Origin: Myxococcales bacterium | Lineage (GTDB): Bacteria; Myxococcota_A; Polyangia; Polyangiales; Houyiibacteriaceae | Assembly: GCA_029863605.1 (NCBI GenBank) | Contig: JAOTVB010000018.1 | Coordinates: forward strand, 1 to 64,000 | Direction of reading: 5' to 3' | Length of the DNA: 64,000 nucleotides | Program-made: the position numbers and the translations under genes | The notes under the pieces: generated by a model | Database searches by the model: none | What the model was told of the DNA's origin: nothing | What the model saw: the letters and a program-made list of their open reading frames with translations, nothing else | In this document: one piece after another, positions 17,180-25,762 of the stretch | Layout of the letters: each line of letters starts with the position of its first letter | How positions within the stretch are numbered: position 1 is the stretch's first letter

Positions 17180-18148
17180 CTAGAGCTCCTCCCAGACGGG
17201 TTGACGCATGTCATAGCGGCGTTTCCGGTGGCTTTCCCGTTCGGCGACAACCACCGAGAGGCGGCGCGCCGCGAATGCGAGCAAAAGCCCGGCTGCTACG
17301 TCGATGAACCAGTGCCATCGAAGGAACATGGTTGCTGCGATGATATTGAGCGCCACGAATGCAAGGATGGGCCAGGCCCAGCTGAACGGACGCTCGCGGC
17401 GATGACCGTACGCGTAGAGTGTGAAATACGCGGGGAACGCCGTGTGGAGCGATGGGAAGATGTCGAGCTGCGCGCCGGCGGTCGCGACCGTGACACGCAC
17501 TTGGTTCCACCAAAAGCCGCCGTGGAGCGGCTCGTCGAAGGAGAGGGTGGCGAAGGGCCCCGCGCCAGGAACGATCGTATAAAGACAGTGTCCGGCTGCG
17601 ACGATGACGAGCGCCCCGATCATCAGCTCGTGGAGGCGTCGACCCTTGTCGAGAAAGAGTGCAGGGATCAGCATCACGATCAACACGAGGAAGTACCCGT
17701 AGTAGTAGAACGAGAGCCACTCCACGACGGGTCTGGTGTTCCACGCCTCCATCCAAACCGAGGGGGTGCTCCCCAACAGCCAGAGGTCGATCGCGTAGAG
17801 ACGGTAATCCATTAACTCCGGTTGGAGGGCCGGCAGCAGAACCCGCATCTCAAAATACGAGAACACCATCGGCAAGAAGAGACCGAGGCGGTAAGTGAGT
17901 GCACGTGCGCGCTGGCTACGGATCACTTCTCCACGGCTGAGGATCATGGTGCAGGTGGTCGCCACCAAGAGGGCCAAGGTAATCCGTCGGGCGGTGATCG
18001 CGTCGGGGCTGTGCGGCGCAATCAAAACCCTAAGAAAAACATACGCATGGAAGGCCAGGGCGACCACGTCCTGAAAGGCCAGGTTCTGGGCCGTAACACC
18101 TGCCACCGATCGCGCGCGCTCCGCTACACTGCGTGTGAGTTCCAGCAT
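17180..18148 (-). CDS. PAP2/inositolphosphotransferase-like integral membrane protein
   Basis: A 322-residue membrane protein with about eight helices and the three PAP2-superfamily signatures: GAGPFATL, FPSLHTAFP (catalytic His) and RWHWFIDVAAG (second His and Asp). The wide spacing and the Aur1/Ipt1-like C-terminal half suggest a phosphotransferase or phosphatase acting on lipid phosphates at the outer side of the inner membrane. It is divergent from pgsA, a phospholipid synthesis gene, which fits a lipid role. The ATG at 18148 is preceded by GGAG at five bases and preferred over a TTG at 18196. Confidence 0.8.
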   Translation of the reverse strand: MLELTRSVAERARSVAGVTAQNLAFQDVVALAFHAYVFLRVLIAPHSPDAITARRITLALLVATTCTMILSRGEVIRSQRARALTYRLGLFLPMVFSYFEMRVLLPALQPELMDYRLYAIDLWLLGSTPSVWMEAWNTRPVVEWLSFYYYGYFLVLIVMLIPALFLDKGRRLHELMIGALVIVAAGHCLYTIVPGAGPFATLSFDEPLHGGFWWNQVRVTVATAGAQLDIFPSLHTAFPAYFTLYAYGHRRERPFSWAWPILAFVALNIIAATMFLRWHWFIDVAAGLLLAFAARRLSVVVAERESHRKRRYDMRQPVWEEL

Positions 18149-18294
18149 GCGACTCCAGCGTGCTCGCAGTGTGTCGATGCGGCGAAACCATTGCAACCAT
18201 CCGACAAGCGGTTCGGCCTGGGTGGAAATTTCTATTCCGGCAACGCCAGGGTAACTCGAGACTCGAGGCGGAAGGTGGGTTACACCTCGCTCAC

Positions 18295-18954
18295 ATGAAC
18301 CAGCCGACCCAAGGAGCAGCGAGACGGCCCTCGATTCGGGAGGACGCGATCAACCTACCGAACCTGCTCACCATGCTTCGGATCGCGCTGATCCCCGTGG
18401 TCCTGTGGCTGCTGGCGGATGGAACCCCGAGGGCGAACTTCTGGGCGGCCATGGCCTACATCGGGACCGCGCTCACCGACTTGATCGATGGTTACCTCGC
18501 AAGGCGGTGGGGACAGATCAGCGTCCTTGGGAAGTTCCTCGACCCGCTAGCGGACAAGCTGCTGGTGATGGCGACTCTCGTCTTCTTGGCGTACCTCGGC
18601 CGCCTACCGTTTCTCGGTGTCGTTGCAGTCATCATCATGGTCGGACGCGAGCTGGCTATTACGGCGCTTCGAACGATCGCGATGAGTGAAGGGCTTGTGA
18701 TGGAGGCGATGCGGGCCGGCAAAGACAAGACCGCGTTGCAGATGGTCGCGATCCTGATGTTGATCGTCCACCAGCGGTACGTGATCAACTTCGGCTTCTA
18801 CCAGACCGAGTTCGACTTTGCGGGCGCGGGACTCGTATTGCTGTACCTGAGCCTGTTCTTCGCCCTCAAGAGCGGAGGAGAGTACTTCAAGTTGTTCGTC
18901 GACGCGGTGGATGCGAAGGATGACCGACTGGCCCGTGCGGCATCGGAAGGATGA
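18295..18954 (+). CDS. pgsA: CDP-diacylglycerol-glycerol-3-phosphate 3-phosphatidyltransferase
   Basis: Makes phosphatidylglycerol phosphate from CDP-diacylglycerol and glycerol 3-phosphate at the inner membrane, the committed step to phosphatidylglycerol and cardiolipin. The CDP-alcohol phosphotransferase motif is intact: DLIDGYLARRWGQISVLGKF followed by LDPLADK, with all four Asp residues. NLPNLLTMLRIALIPVVLWLL at the start is typical of PgsA, as is the REL motif (VGRELAITALR). The product has 219 residues. The ATG at 18295 begins the conserved part. The stop overlaps the next start in an ATGA junction. Confidence 0.92.
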   Translation: MNQPTQGAARRPSIREDAINLPNLLTMLRIALIPVVLWLLADGTPRANFWAAMAYIGTALTDLIDGYLARRWGQISVLGKFLDPLADKLLVMATLVFLAYLGRLPFLGVVAVIIMVGRELAITALRTIAMSEGLVMEAMRAGKDKTALQMVAILMLIVHQRYVINFGFYQTEFDFAGAGLVLLYLSLFFALKSGGEYFKLFVDAVDAKDDRLARAASEG

Positions 18955-19697
18955 CGATATTTTCGGCTCAGACCAACGCCTCACGCACCATCGTGGGACG
19001 CGTCTTTCGTGGCCGCCGGTTGCAAGAAGCGCTCCACGAGCTGGTGGATGAGCACCACCTTCAAACAGCTTGGCTGAACGCACTCGGCGCTTTCGAGTGG
19101 ATCGACCTGACCGAGTACAGCCAGGTCGACCAAAAGTACGGGGAACCCCACCGCTTCGAGCGGTGCGAGCTCCTGGCGATGCAGGGCAACCTCTCGGAAC
19201 GCGACGAAGAGCCGTTTTGGCACTTGCACGCGACCATTTCGTGCCGTGAGAACAACCGTGACGTCACTTATGGCGGGCACGTCGTCGATGGTGTCGTGTT
19301 TGCCCTCGAGTTTCGGATCGATTGCTTCGATGACCTCGCGCTTTCTCGAAGCCATGACGAGGCGACCGGGCTTCATCTTTGGTTGAAGGGCGAAGGAACA
19401 CCTGCAGCGGCCGCGCGGGACGTCGAGGATCGACCGATCACCTGGGCAATGGCCGCGGAGGCGTCGAAGGTCGAGCCCGGTGAGGGCCGCGAAACCACGC
19501 CTGTCAGAGGAGAGTGGTTGGATCACCCAAAGTTCGGTGTGTGCGAGATCGAAGGGCTCTCCGGCGACGGTGTCTGCATCATCAAGCTTCCCAACGCGCG
19601 CCGAAAGAAGATCCAAATCGGAGCACTCCAGGTTTTGGCGCCCCGGCAGGACGGGGCTCGCAAGGTGTTCCCGGTTCGGCCGAAGCCGAAGTTTTGA
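18951..19697 (+). CDS. PPC/DUF296-domain protein with C-terminal beta module
   Basis: The first 145 residues form a PPC (DUF296) domain: FRGRRLQEALHELVDEHHL, LGAFEWIDL, then HLHATISCRENN and TYGGHVVDGVVFALEF. The His residues and the GGHV motif correspond to the metal-binding trimer interface of bacterial PPC proteins. A linker of about 40 residues leads to a small C-terminal unit (GEWLDHPKFGVCEIEGLSGD, KLPNARRKKIQIGALQVL) that looks like a short beta-barrel domain. Bacterial PPC proteins have been linked to DNA or nucleotide binding, but the role here is unknown. Overlaps pgsA by four bases. Its stop lies two bases from that of the convergent ABC permease gene. Confidence 0.75.
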   Translation: MTIFSAQTNASRTIVGRVFRGRRLQEALHELVDEHHLQTAWLNALGAFEWIDLTEYSQVDQKYGEPHRFERCELLAMQGNLSERDEEPFWHLHATISCRENNRDVTYGGHVVDGVVFALEFRIDCFDDLALSRSHDEATGLHLWLKGEGTPAAAARDVEDRPITWAMAAEASKVEPGEGRETTPVRGEWLDHPKFGVCEIEGLSGDGVCIIKLPNARRKKIQIGALQVLAPRQDGARKVFPVRPKPKF

Positions 19698-19699
19698 GG

Positions 19700-20701
19700 T
19701 CAATCGTTCAAGCGAATCCGCGGATCGAGCGCCGCCACCGCGATGTCGGCGAGCAAATTTCCAGCCTGCACGGCCACGCCGAACATCAGGACGACGGCCA
19801 TGATGACGGGGGCGTCGAGTGATTCGATCGATTCGATGGTCAGCAGCCCGAGCCCCGGCCACGCGAAAATCTTTTCGGTGATGATGGCGCCGCCGACGAG
19901 GAACGGAAGACTAAGGCCCACCAGGGTGACGACTGGAAGCAACGCGTTTCTGATCGCGTGCCGGAGGACGACCTGACTCGGCGGCATGCCCTTAGCCTTC
20001 GCCGTGCGGACGTGGTCGTGCCGGAGGGTCTCGATCAGCTCACCGCGCATGACGCGTGCGTAAGTCGCGGCGCCCGCGATCGCCAAGATGAGGGCGGGGA
20101 GCAACGCATGGTAGACGTGGTCTAGGGGATCGATCCCGTACCCACCGAACGGAAACCACCCGAGCAAGAACGAGAACACCAGCAGTGCGATCGGTCCAGT
20201 CACATACGTCGGCAAACTGATGCCCACGAAGGTGCCAAACATGATCAGGGTATCGGACCAACGGTTTCGCCGCAGGGCGGCGATGACGCCCGCGGTGAGG
20301 CCGATGATTAGCTCGAACAACACCGCCATCGATGCGAGGAGCAGTGTTCGCGGCAGCCGAAACCCGATCACGGCGGCGACGGACTCGTGATGCGAATAGG
20401 ACTCACCCAGGTCGCCCTGAAGAACACCGCAAAACCCTCGCGAGCCGTCCTCGCGCTCGTACTTTGGTGAGTCTTTTCGGACACACGGCAGGATCCCGAG
20501 GTAGCTGAAGAACTGCTCGACCATCGGGCGGTCGAGGCCCTTTTTGGCGTTGAAGTCGGCGATCTGCTCGGCGCGCGCCTGTGGACCGAGCACGGTGACC
20601 GCTGGGTCGCCGGCCACGAAGATCAAGAAGAAGACCAGGGTGACCACCGAGACGACGACGACGAAACCCCAGAGCGCGCGCTGAGCAATGAATCGAATCA
20701 T
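19700..20701 (-). CDS. Peptide/nickel-type ABC transporter permease (DppB/OppB-like)
   Basis: A 333-residue inner-membrane permease. MIRFIAQRALWGFVVVVSVV at the N-terminus is typical of the DppB family, followed by about six helices and the ATPase-contact EAA-like loop (LRHDHVRTAKAKGMPPSQVVLRHAIRNALLPV). An ending such as LNDPRI is usual for the family, here DIAVAALDPRIRLND. It is third in the transcript order permease C, binding protein, permease B. Overlaps the binding protein gene by four bases. Neither ATPase gene is present nearby. Confidence 0.9.
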   Translation of the reverse strand: MIRFIAQRALWGFVVVVSVVTLVFFLIFVAGDPAVTVLGPQARAEQIADFNAKKGLDRPMVEQFFSYLGILPCVRKDSPKYEREDGSRGFCGVLQGDLGESYSHHESVAAVIGFRLPRTLLLASMAVLFELIIGLTAGVIAALRRNRWSDTLIMFGTFVGISLPTYVTGPIALLVFSFLLGWFPFGGYGIDPLDHVYHALLPALILAIAGAATYARVMRGELIETLRHDHVRTAKAKGMPPSQVVLRHAIRNALLPVVTLVGLSLPFLVGGAIITEKIFAWPGLGLLTIESIESLDAPVIMAVVLMFGVAVQAGNLLADIAVAALDPRIRLND

Positions 20702-22428
20702 CGAGACACCTTCGGCGAGTAGACGCTCTGGCTGACGCGCCTTCTAGGAAGGTCGAGCCAGATGTTGCGGTACTCATTGAGCCACACCGGGTGGGGGCGG
20801 AAGTTCTTCACGTAGGGCTGCCACACGAACATCTCGATGGGATAGTAGAGAAACGCCCACGGTGCCTCGGCGGCGAGGATCGCGTTGGCCTGCGCATAGA
20901 GCTCGAGCCGCACCGTTCGGTCGACCTCGGGGCGTGCTTTGTCGAGGATCGCGTCGAGCTCGGGGTTGCGATAGAAGGACCGGTTCTCGGAGTTCTCCGG
21001 ATGGATCGACCTGCTGTGGAACAAGATGTCCATGAAGTTCGAGGGATCCGGGAAGTCTTGGTGCCAGCCTGTGAACGCCGCCTGCGCGACGCGCGGCCGT
21101 CCAGTCTCCTTCAAATACGTCGCAAAGGTCACCAGCTTGAGCTCGATGTCGATCCCGATCGCCTTGAGATCCTGTTGGAAGAACTGGGCAAGCTGGACCT
21201 CGCCTTCGCCTCGCACCCAGAGGGTCACGGGCTCGGGCAGTCCGTTCGGGTAACCTGCGAGACGCATCTCTTCCTTGGCGCGCGCGAGGTCGAACACCTG
21301 GCCCTGCGGGAGATCGGGGTCGTAGGGGGGGAGCATCGGCGGCAAGACTTGCGTGGCAGCGATCACCTTGCCTGGGTCGAGGCGTTCGAGCTTCGAGCGG
21401 TCGATGGCGAACGCGACTGCTCTCCGTACGTGGATGTTGTCGAAAGGAGGGAGCTCGCAGTTGAGGCCGAGCGCAAAGACCGACGGACTCGGAGCTTCGG
21501 CTCGATATGGTGCCCATGCCTTCGACTCCCGCAGGAACAGTCGGTTGACTTTGCTCGGCCGGTAGATGATGTCGATCCCGCCATTGCGAAAACGTGCACT
21601 CGCCACGTCGGAGGAGATGTTCTCGAGAAACACCATCTGATCGGGGCGGGCTCTCGGGTCCCAGTAGTCCTCGAAACGCTCGAATTCGACTTGGACGCCC
21701 CGCTCCCAGCGTCCGAGGGCAAATGGCCCGGTGCCGATCGGATTTCGGCCAACGGCCGTGCGCCCTTCGGCCTTCTCGAGTGCTTCGACGTGCTCGCGAG
21801 CGATCGGGTACGCGAAGGGCATCGCAATGGCGTTCAAGAAAGTTTGATCGGCTTCATCCAAACGAAACTCGATAGTCTTGGGGCCTAGGACGACGATCCC
21901 TTCAATCACATCGGTCTTGCCTACGTGATAGTCAGGTGCCCCTTCGATCGATTTGAAGAACGGATAGCCGGGTGAGCCGATACGCTCGCTGAGCAGTCGG
22001 TGCATCGACCAAGAGATGTCCTCGGCCATCACTTCTCTGCCGTTGTGGAATTTGATGCCGTCACGCAAGGTAAAGCGAAACACGCGGCCGTCGTCCGAGA
22101 CTTCGGGCAGTGAGGCAGCGAGGCTCGGGACCATCTTGCCCTCGTAGTCGTAGTCGAGAAGGCCGTCGTACAGAAGTCGGCAGGCGGCCGTCGATAAGGT
22201 GTCGTACGCGAAGTGCGGATCCAGGGTGTGGATGTTGCTGCTGGCCGAGAAGACGAGAGTGCCCCCCGAGCGTGGGGTTTCTTGGTCTGCGCCGACGAAG
22301 CGCGGCCCGATCGGTGCCCTGGGGAAATGAGTGATCACCCAGCCTCCGAGAACCGCCGCCGCGGCGATCGTGACGATGCCCGCGACCCAGCGGCTACCGC
22401 GGGTTCTAGTCTTTGGGGTCGAACGCAT
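20698..22428 (-). CDS. Family 5 solute-binding protein of a peptide-type ABC importer
   Basis: A 576-residue extracytoplasmic binding protein (DppA/OppA family 5). It has a basic N-terminus and one hydrophobic segment (WVAGIVTIAAAAVLGGWVITHF), then GGTLVFSASSNIHTLDPHFAYDT, the family signature NGREVMAEDISWSMHRLLS and NPIGTGPFALGRWERG, and the late RRAVAFAIDRSKL helix. No lipobox Cys follows the hydrophobic segment, so the protein is probably either membrane-anchored or cleaved as a secreted protein. The ligand class, peptides or another oligomer, cannot be told. The ATG at 22428 is preferred over a TTG at 22446; it overlaps the upstream permease gene by 23 bases. Confidence 0.9.
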   Translation of the reverse strand: MRSTPKTRTRGSRWVAGIVTIAAAAVLGGWVITHFPRAPIGPRFVGADQETPRSGGTLVFSASSNIHTLDPHFAYDTLSTAACRLLYDGLLDYDYEGKMVPSLAASLPEVSDDGRVFRFTLRDGIKFHNGREVMAEDISWSMHRLLSERIGSPGYPFFKSIEGAPDYHVGKTDVIEGIVVLGPKTIEFRLDEADQTFLNAIAMPFAYPIAREHVEALEKAEGRTAVGRNPIGTGPFALGRWERGVQVEFERFEDYWDPRARPDQMVFLENISSDVASARFRNGGIDIIYRPSKVNRLFLRESKAWAPYRAEAPSPSVFALGLNCELPPFDNIHVRRAVAFAIDRSKLERLDPGKVIAATQVLPPMLPPYDPDLPQGQVFDLARAKEEMRLAGYPNGLPEPVTLWVRGEGEVQLAQFFQQDLKAIGIDIELKLVTFATYLKETGRPRVAQAAFTGWHQDFPDPSNFMDILFHSRSIHPENSENRSFYRNPELDAILDKARPEVDRTVRLELYAQANAILAAEAPWAFLYYPIEMFVWQPYVKNFRPHPVWLNEYRNIWLDLPRRRVSQSVYSPKVSR

Positions 22429-23260
22429 CTCTGAGCCCTTCTCCAAAGAGGTTGAAACCGAACACGGCCATGCTGATGAGAACGGCTGGATAAAGTGTCA
22501 GTCGCGGCACACCGAGAAGCAGCGACTGACTTTCGTTGAGCATCGAGCCCCAACTCGCCGTTGGCGGCCGAACACCCAGTCCGAGGAACGACAGTGCGCT
22601 CTCGGCAATGATCATTCGTGCAACGAGAATCGTGGCGATCGCGATGATCGGCCCAGCGACGTTGGGAAGCACGTGTCGGGCGAGAATGCGAGAGTGGCGT
22701 AGGCCGAGCGCGCGTGCAGCTTCGACGTAGTCGAGCTCTCGCGCTTCCATCGTTTTGGCCCGTGTGACGCGGGCCAGCGTCGTCCACGAGAGCACTCCGA
22801 GCACGATGCAAATCGTCCAAATGCCGGGAGCATCCCAAACGCGTTGCATGACGATGGCGAGCAGAAGGAACGGCATCGACAACACGACATCGACGAATCG
22901 CATCAGAGCGGAGTCGATCCGTCCGCCTACGTAGCCGGAGATCAGCCCGAGACCGACCCCGATCAGGACGGCAATGGCGGTGGCGATGTAGGCGACCAGC
23001 ATCGAGACTCGGGCGCCGCTCAGAAGCCTGCTGAGCTCGTCGCGCGCCAACGGGTCTCCGCCGAGCCAGTGCCCTGGCGCCAGACGCGGCCCTGCGGGAA
23101 GGCCGTTGCTCAAGAGCAGGACGTCGGTGAACTGCTCGACCGGGTCGTAGGGGGCTAGCCAGGGGCCCAGGATCCCCAGGACCGTCACCGCCACGACGAG
23201 CACGAGCCCAGCGAGGGCCCCCTTGTTGCGCCGAAACCGCCGAAACGCCCGAGAATCCAT
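22406..23260 (-). CDS. Peptide/nickel-type ABC transporter permease (DppC/OppC-like)
   Basis: A 284-residue permease starting MDSRAFRRFRRNKGALAGLV, the usual DppC-type beginning, with six helices. The ATPase-contact loop is EARELDYVEAARALGLRHSRILARHVLPNV, and the end is the family-typical FNLFGEGLRDAFDPKD. It is first in the operon. The ATG at 23260 is chosen because upstream in-frame sequence (to 23356) does not resemble the family. The operon promoter should lie in 23261-23500. Confidence 0.9.
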   Translation of the reverse strand: MDSRAFRRFRRNKGALAGLVLVVAVTVLGILGPWLAPYDPVEQFTDVLLLSNGLPAGPRLAPGHWLGGDPLARDELSRLLSGARVSMLVAYIATAIAVLIGVGLGLISGYVGGRIDSALMRFVDVVLSMPFLLLAIVMQRVWDAPGIWTICIVLGVLSWTTLARVTRAKTMEARELDYVEAARALGLRHSRILARHVLPNVAGPIIAIATILVARMIIAESALSFLGLGVRPPTASWGSMLNESQSLLLGVPRLTLYPAVLISMAVFGFNLFGEGLRDAFDPKD

Positions 23261-23410
23261 GCGCTTGCAGGAGGTACTGGGTTCGGGGGGACCAGTCAAT
23301 TTCCCCAGGTTCAGAGACAGCGGTGATGTCAGCGGCCGGGCCCCTGTCGATGGCAACTGCGATCTCAGCTACTAGCTAGCGATCGGTATTCTCCGGGTGA
23401 GCCGTGCCTA

Positions 23411-23442
23411 TTGGCGTGGGCTTTCCAATAAAGCCTTATAAT
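23411..23442 (+). promoter_or_regulatory. Candidate promoter in AT-rich divergent intergenic region
   Basis: The 261 bases between the ABC operon and the MerR-like gene include a strikingly AT-rich stretch (about 23420-23521) in otherwise GC-rich DNA. It contains a perfect TATAAT at 23437-23442. TTGGCG at 23411-23416 lies 20 bases upstream, longer than optimal, so an activator may be needed, as is common for MerR-type promoters. A second TTGACG stands at 23475. Operator palindromes were not identified with confidence. Confidence 0.35.
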
Positions 23443-23521
23443 TTCCGCAATTTATAGATCTTATGTTTTTTGCGTTGACGTGATTATCTTCAATGGAATA
23501 CATTCGCTATAAGTTATTCAA

Positions 23522-24079
23522 ATGACTCTACCAAGAGGACAACGCAGCGCGCATCGGGAACCAGAACGGAGCTGGTCCGACCAGGAGCTCGAGGACATCG
23601 AGCGCGCCCATGCCAACGGGATGAGCGTTCAACAAGTCGTCGACGCCTTCACCGCGCGTGGGTCTCGCCTTACGGAGGCGACGTTCCGCAAATACGTGCA
23701 GCTCGGGTTGTTGCCCCGGAGCGTCCGGGTCGGCCGCAAAGGCAAGCATCGAGGGTCGCAAGGCTTGTACCCGGCGACGGCGGTTCGCCAAATCGATCAC
23801 ATCCGTCGGTTGATGCATCAGGGCTTCACGATGGAGGAAATCCAAAAGGAGTTCCTCTTCGTTCGAGGCGATATCGATGCGTTGAGCCGGCAGCTCAACC
23901 GCGTGTACCAGGCGATCGAAAACGCCGTGCACGACCAGCAGCGCGAGGCCGCCGAAGATCCGGGGGTCAGCGACGCGCTCAACGAAGTGCGCGAGCTCGG
24001 CAAAGAGCTCGTTCAGAAGCTTGAAGTCATCGAGCGGCGTTTGACGATGCGCGCCCGCATGGCTCGAGCAGCCGTCTGA
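23522..24079 (+). CDS. MerR-like transcriptional regulator
   Basis: A 185-residue DNA-binding protein. After a charged N-terminus with a first helical element ([20 protein letters not shown]), residues about 50-105 form a MerR-type winged helix: [21 protein letters not shown], a wing with basic residues ([13 protein letters not shown]), then [22 protein letters not shown] long coiled-coil follows (about 115-175), the usual dimerisation helix. There is no recognisable ligand-binding domain or Cys metal site after the coiled coil. The gene precedes a sigma-region-4-like protein gene by 23 bases, so the two are probably cotranscribed and act together. Confidence 0.75.
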   Translation: MTLPRGQRSAHREPERSWSDQELEDIERAHANGMSVQQVVDAFTARGSRLTEATFRKYVQLGLLPRSVRVGRKGKHRGSQGLYPATAVRQIDHIRRLMHQGFTMEEIQKEFLFVRGDIDALSRQLNRVYQAIENAVHDQQREAAEDPGVSDALNEVRELGKELVQKLEVIERRLTMRARMARAAV

Positions 24080-24102
24080 AGAGGTTTGAGGGGGAGATTC
24101 CA

Positions 24103-24633
24103 ATGAAGGACGCAGCAAGCACGAAGGCCGTGGACGCAGATGCGAGCTCCGAGGGGGAAGAACGGGAGTCGCTGGCGGACGCGTTACAGGAGCCGGGCCA
24201 GGAAGAACGTCGGGGGCGCCGCAAGCGTCGGTCGAGAGCGCGTGCGCGGACCATCTCGATTCGGCGCCTGAGCAAGGCAGAGCTCAACCGGGGCCGCGAG
24301 CTCTACCCGGAATCCGACTATTGGAAGCCGAGGAGCCGGTCGGAGTGCAAAGACATGGAACGGCCATGTCCGTTCGTGTCGTGCAAGTACCACCTCTACA
24401 TCGACGTCCACCCAGTGCGGGGCTCGATCAAGCTCAACTTCCCAGACCTCGAAATCTGGGAGATGACTGAAACCTGCGCCCTCGATGTGGCGGACCGCGG
24501 GGGAATCACCCTCGAAGAGGTGGGCGAGATCATGAACCTCACTCGCGAGCGCGTACGCCAAGTCGAGACTGCAGGCCTTGCGCGCTTGCAGGACTACCGG
24601 GCCGTCGATCGGTTGAAGGATTATGTGACATAA
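24103..24633 (+). CDS. Sigma-70 region 4-like DNA-binding protein with Cys motif
   Basis: A 176-residue protein. The first 60 residues are acidic then strongly basic ([20 protein letters not shown]) and probably disordered. The core holds [15 protein letters not shown] (about 86-100) and a later Cys in [22 protein letters not shown]. The C-terminus is a helix-turn-helix with the sigma region 4 signature [19 protein letters not shown]. Region 2 and the rest of a sigma factor are absent. It could recognise a -35-like element, act as an anti-termination or activator protein, or partner the MerR-like protein upstream. GGGGGAG lies before the start, and a strong terminator follows 26 bases after the stop. 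Confidence 0.7.
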   Translation: MKDAASTKAVDADASSEGEERESLADALQEPGQEERRGRRKRRSRARARTISIRRLSKAELNRGRELYPESDYWKPRSRSECKDMERPCPFVSCKYHLYIDVHPVRGSIKLNFPDLEIWEMTETCALDVADRGGITLEEVGEIMNLTRERVRQVETAGLARLQDYRAVDRLKDYVT

Positions 24634-24659
24634 CGAGCCACTCCAAGGGCAAAGGGGGA

Positions 24660-24690
24660 GGGTGTCGCCAATTGGCGGCACCCTTTTTTT
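24660..24690 (+). terminator. Rho-independent terminator
   Basis: A ten-base-pair stem GGGTGTCGCC (24660-24669) / GGCGGCACCC (24674-24683) with one G-T pair and an AATT loop is followed by seven T. It ends the MerR-like/sigma-4-like operon. This is the clearest intrinsic terminator in the window. Confidence 0.9.
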
Positions 24691-24763
24691 GTCCCATCTT
24701 ACGGCTGGATCTGCGGGCCGTCGCTCTGCTACCGTCCGCCAAATCAAGCAACGAGGGCGAGCT

Positions 24764-25762
24764 GTGCGTGATGTAGTGGTGTTCATTTTGGTCGGAGCGG
24801 TGTGCGGATGCGGCGATGAAAGCGGCAGCGCCGGAGCCGGTGGAGCAGGTGGAGCTGGTGGGGCCGGCGGAGGCTCGGCTCTTCAAGAGGAGTACATCTT
24901 GTCCGATCAGGACCTCGTGCCCGAGAGCGGCGCCTACGATCCCGTGAGCCGCGCGTTCTATGTCGGAAGCGCGACCCAAGGGAGCATCACCCGCGTCGAC
25001 GCCGACGGCACCGAATCGCTTTTCTTCGAGCCCCCCCCATCCTCGAGCCTGGGCACCTTCGGCCTCACGATCGATCCCGACGCACGACGACTATGGGTGT
25101 GCGTCGATGACACAGTAATGATGAGCCGGAGCGTCTGGACATTCGACATGTCGACCGGTGACTTGGAGATCGAATTCGCTTTGGCCGACGCCGCTCCGGA
25201 TGCCAGCTGCAATGACATCGCGCTCGACAGTGAAGGTGTCGCTTATGTGAGCGACTCGGACAATCCGCGTGTTTATCGGGCGAACGTCGACGGCGAAGCA
25301 ATCGAAATCTGGGCCGATGACCCGCTGCTCGCGCCCCCTGGCGGCGCCTTGGGCGGCAATGGAATTGCGGTGACCGAAAACGATCGATACGTTCTTGTAT
25401 CGAAGACCCTTCCATCGCCGTCGACGCCCCCGCTGGTGCGCATCGAGCGCACCAACCCAGAAAACATCTCAGGCGTCACGACGACACCTGAGATCACGAC
25501 GACCACCGATGGTATGAGTTTCCTGGGTGGAGATCTGTATATAGCCGGCCCGGTCTCGGGCGAGACTTTCCGGCTGACGAGCAACGACCAGTGGCAAACC
25601 GCGTCGATCGCCACCTCGATGCAGCAGGCCGGGACGTCGACCGTGCGGCCCGCGGAGGGCGACCTTTACGGCATTTATAGCGATATCGCCGATCGCGTCT
25701 TCGGCAACCCGCTCACTCCGCCGTTCCGCATCTATCGGATCGACCTCGCCTCCTTTGAATGA
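24764..25762 (+). CDS. Beta-propeller (SMP-30/NHL-like) lipoprotein
   Basis: A 332-residue lipoprotein. The GTG at 24764 has GAGGGCGAG upstream and begins a lipoprotein signal (VVVFILVGAVCGC). A Gly/Ala tether of GAGGAGG repeats follows, then a propeller-like domain with recurring Asp-rich strand turns: YDPVSRAFYVGS, LTIDPDARRLWVCVDD, DIALDSEGVAYVSDSDNPRVYR, NGIAVTENDRYVLVSKT. This resembles SMP-30/gluconolactonase-type six-bladed propellers, but the metal-binding residues were not verified, so an enzymatic role is open. It is exposed to the periplasm or cell surface. Its stop overlaps the start of the next gene (ATGA at 25759), which suggests a joint function with the membrane protein. Confidence 0.75.
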   Translation: MRDVVVFILVGAVCGCGDESGSAGAGGAGGAGGAGGGSALQEEYILSDQDLVPESGAYDPVSRAFYVGSATQGSITRVDADGTESLFFEPPPSSSLGTFGLTIDPDARRLWVCVDDTVMMSRSVWTFDMSTGDLEIEFALADAAPDASCNDIALDSEGVAYVSDSDNPRVYRANVDGEAIEIWADDPLLAPPGGALGGNGIAVTENDRYVLVSKTLPSPSTPPLVRIERTNPENISGVTTTPEITTTTDGMSFLGGDLYIAGPVSGETFRLTSNDQWQTASIATSMQQAGTSTVRPAEGDLYGIYSDIADRVFGNPLTPPFRIYRIDLASFE

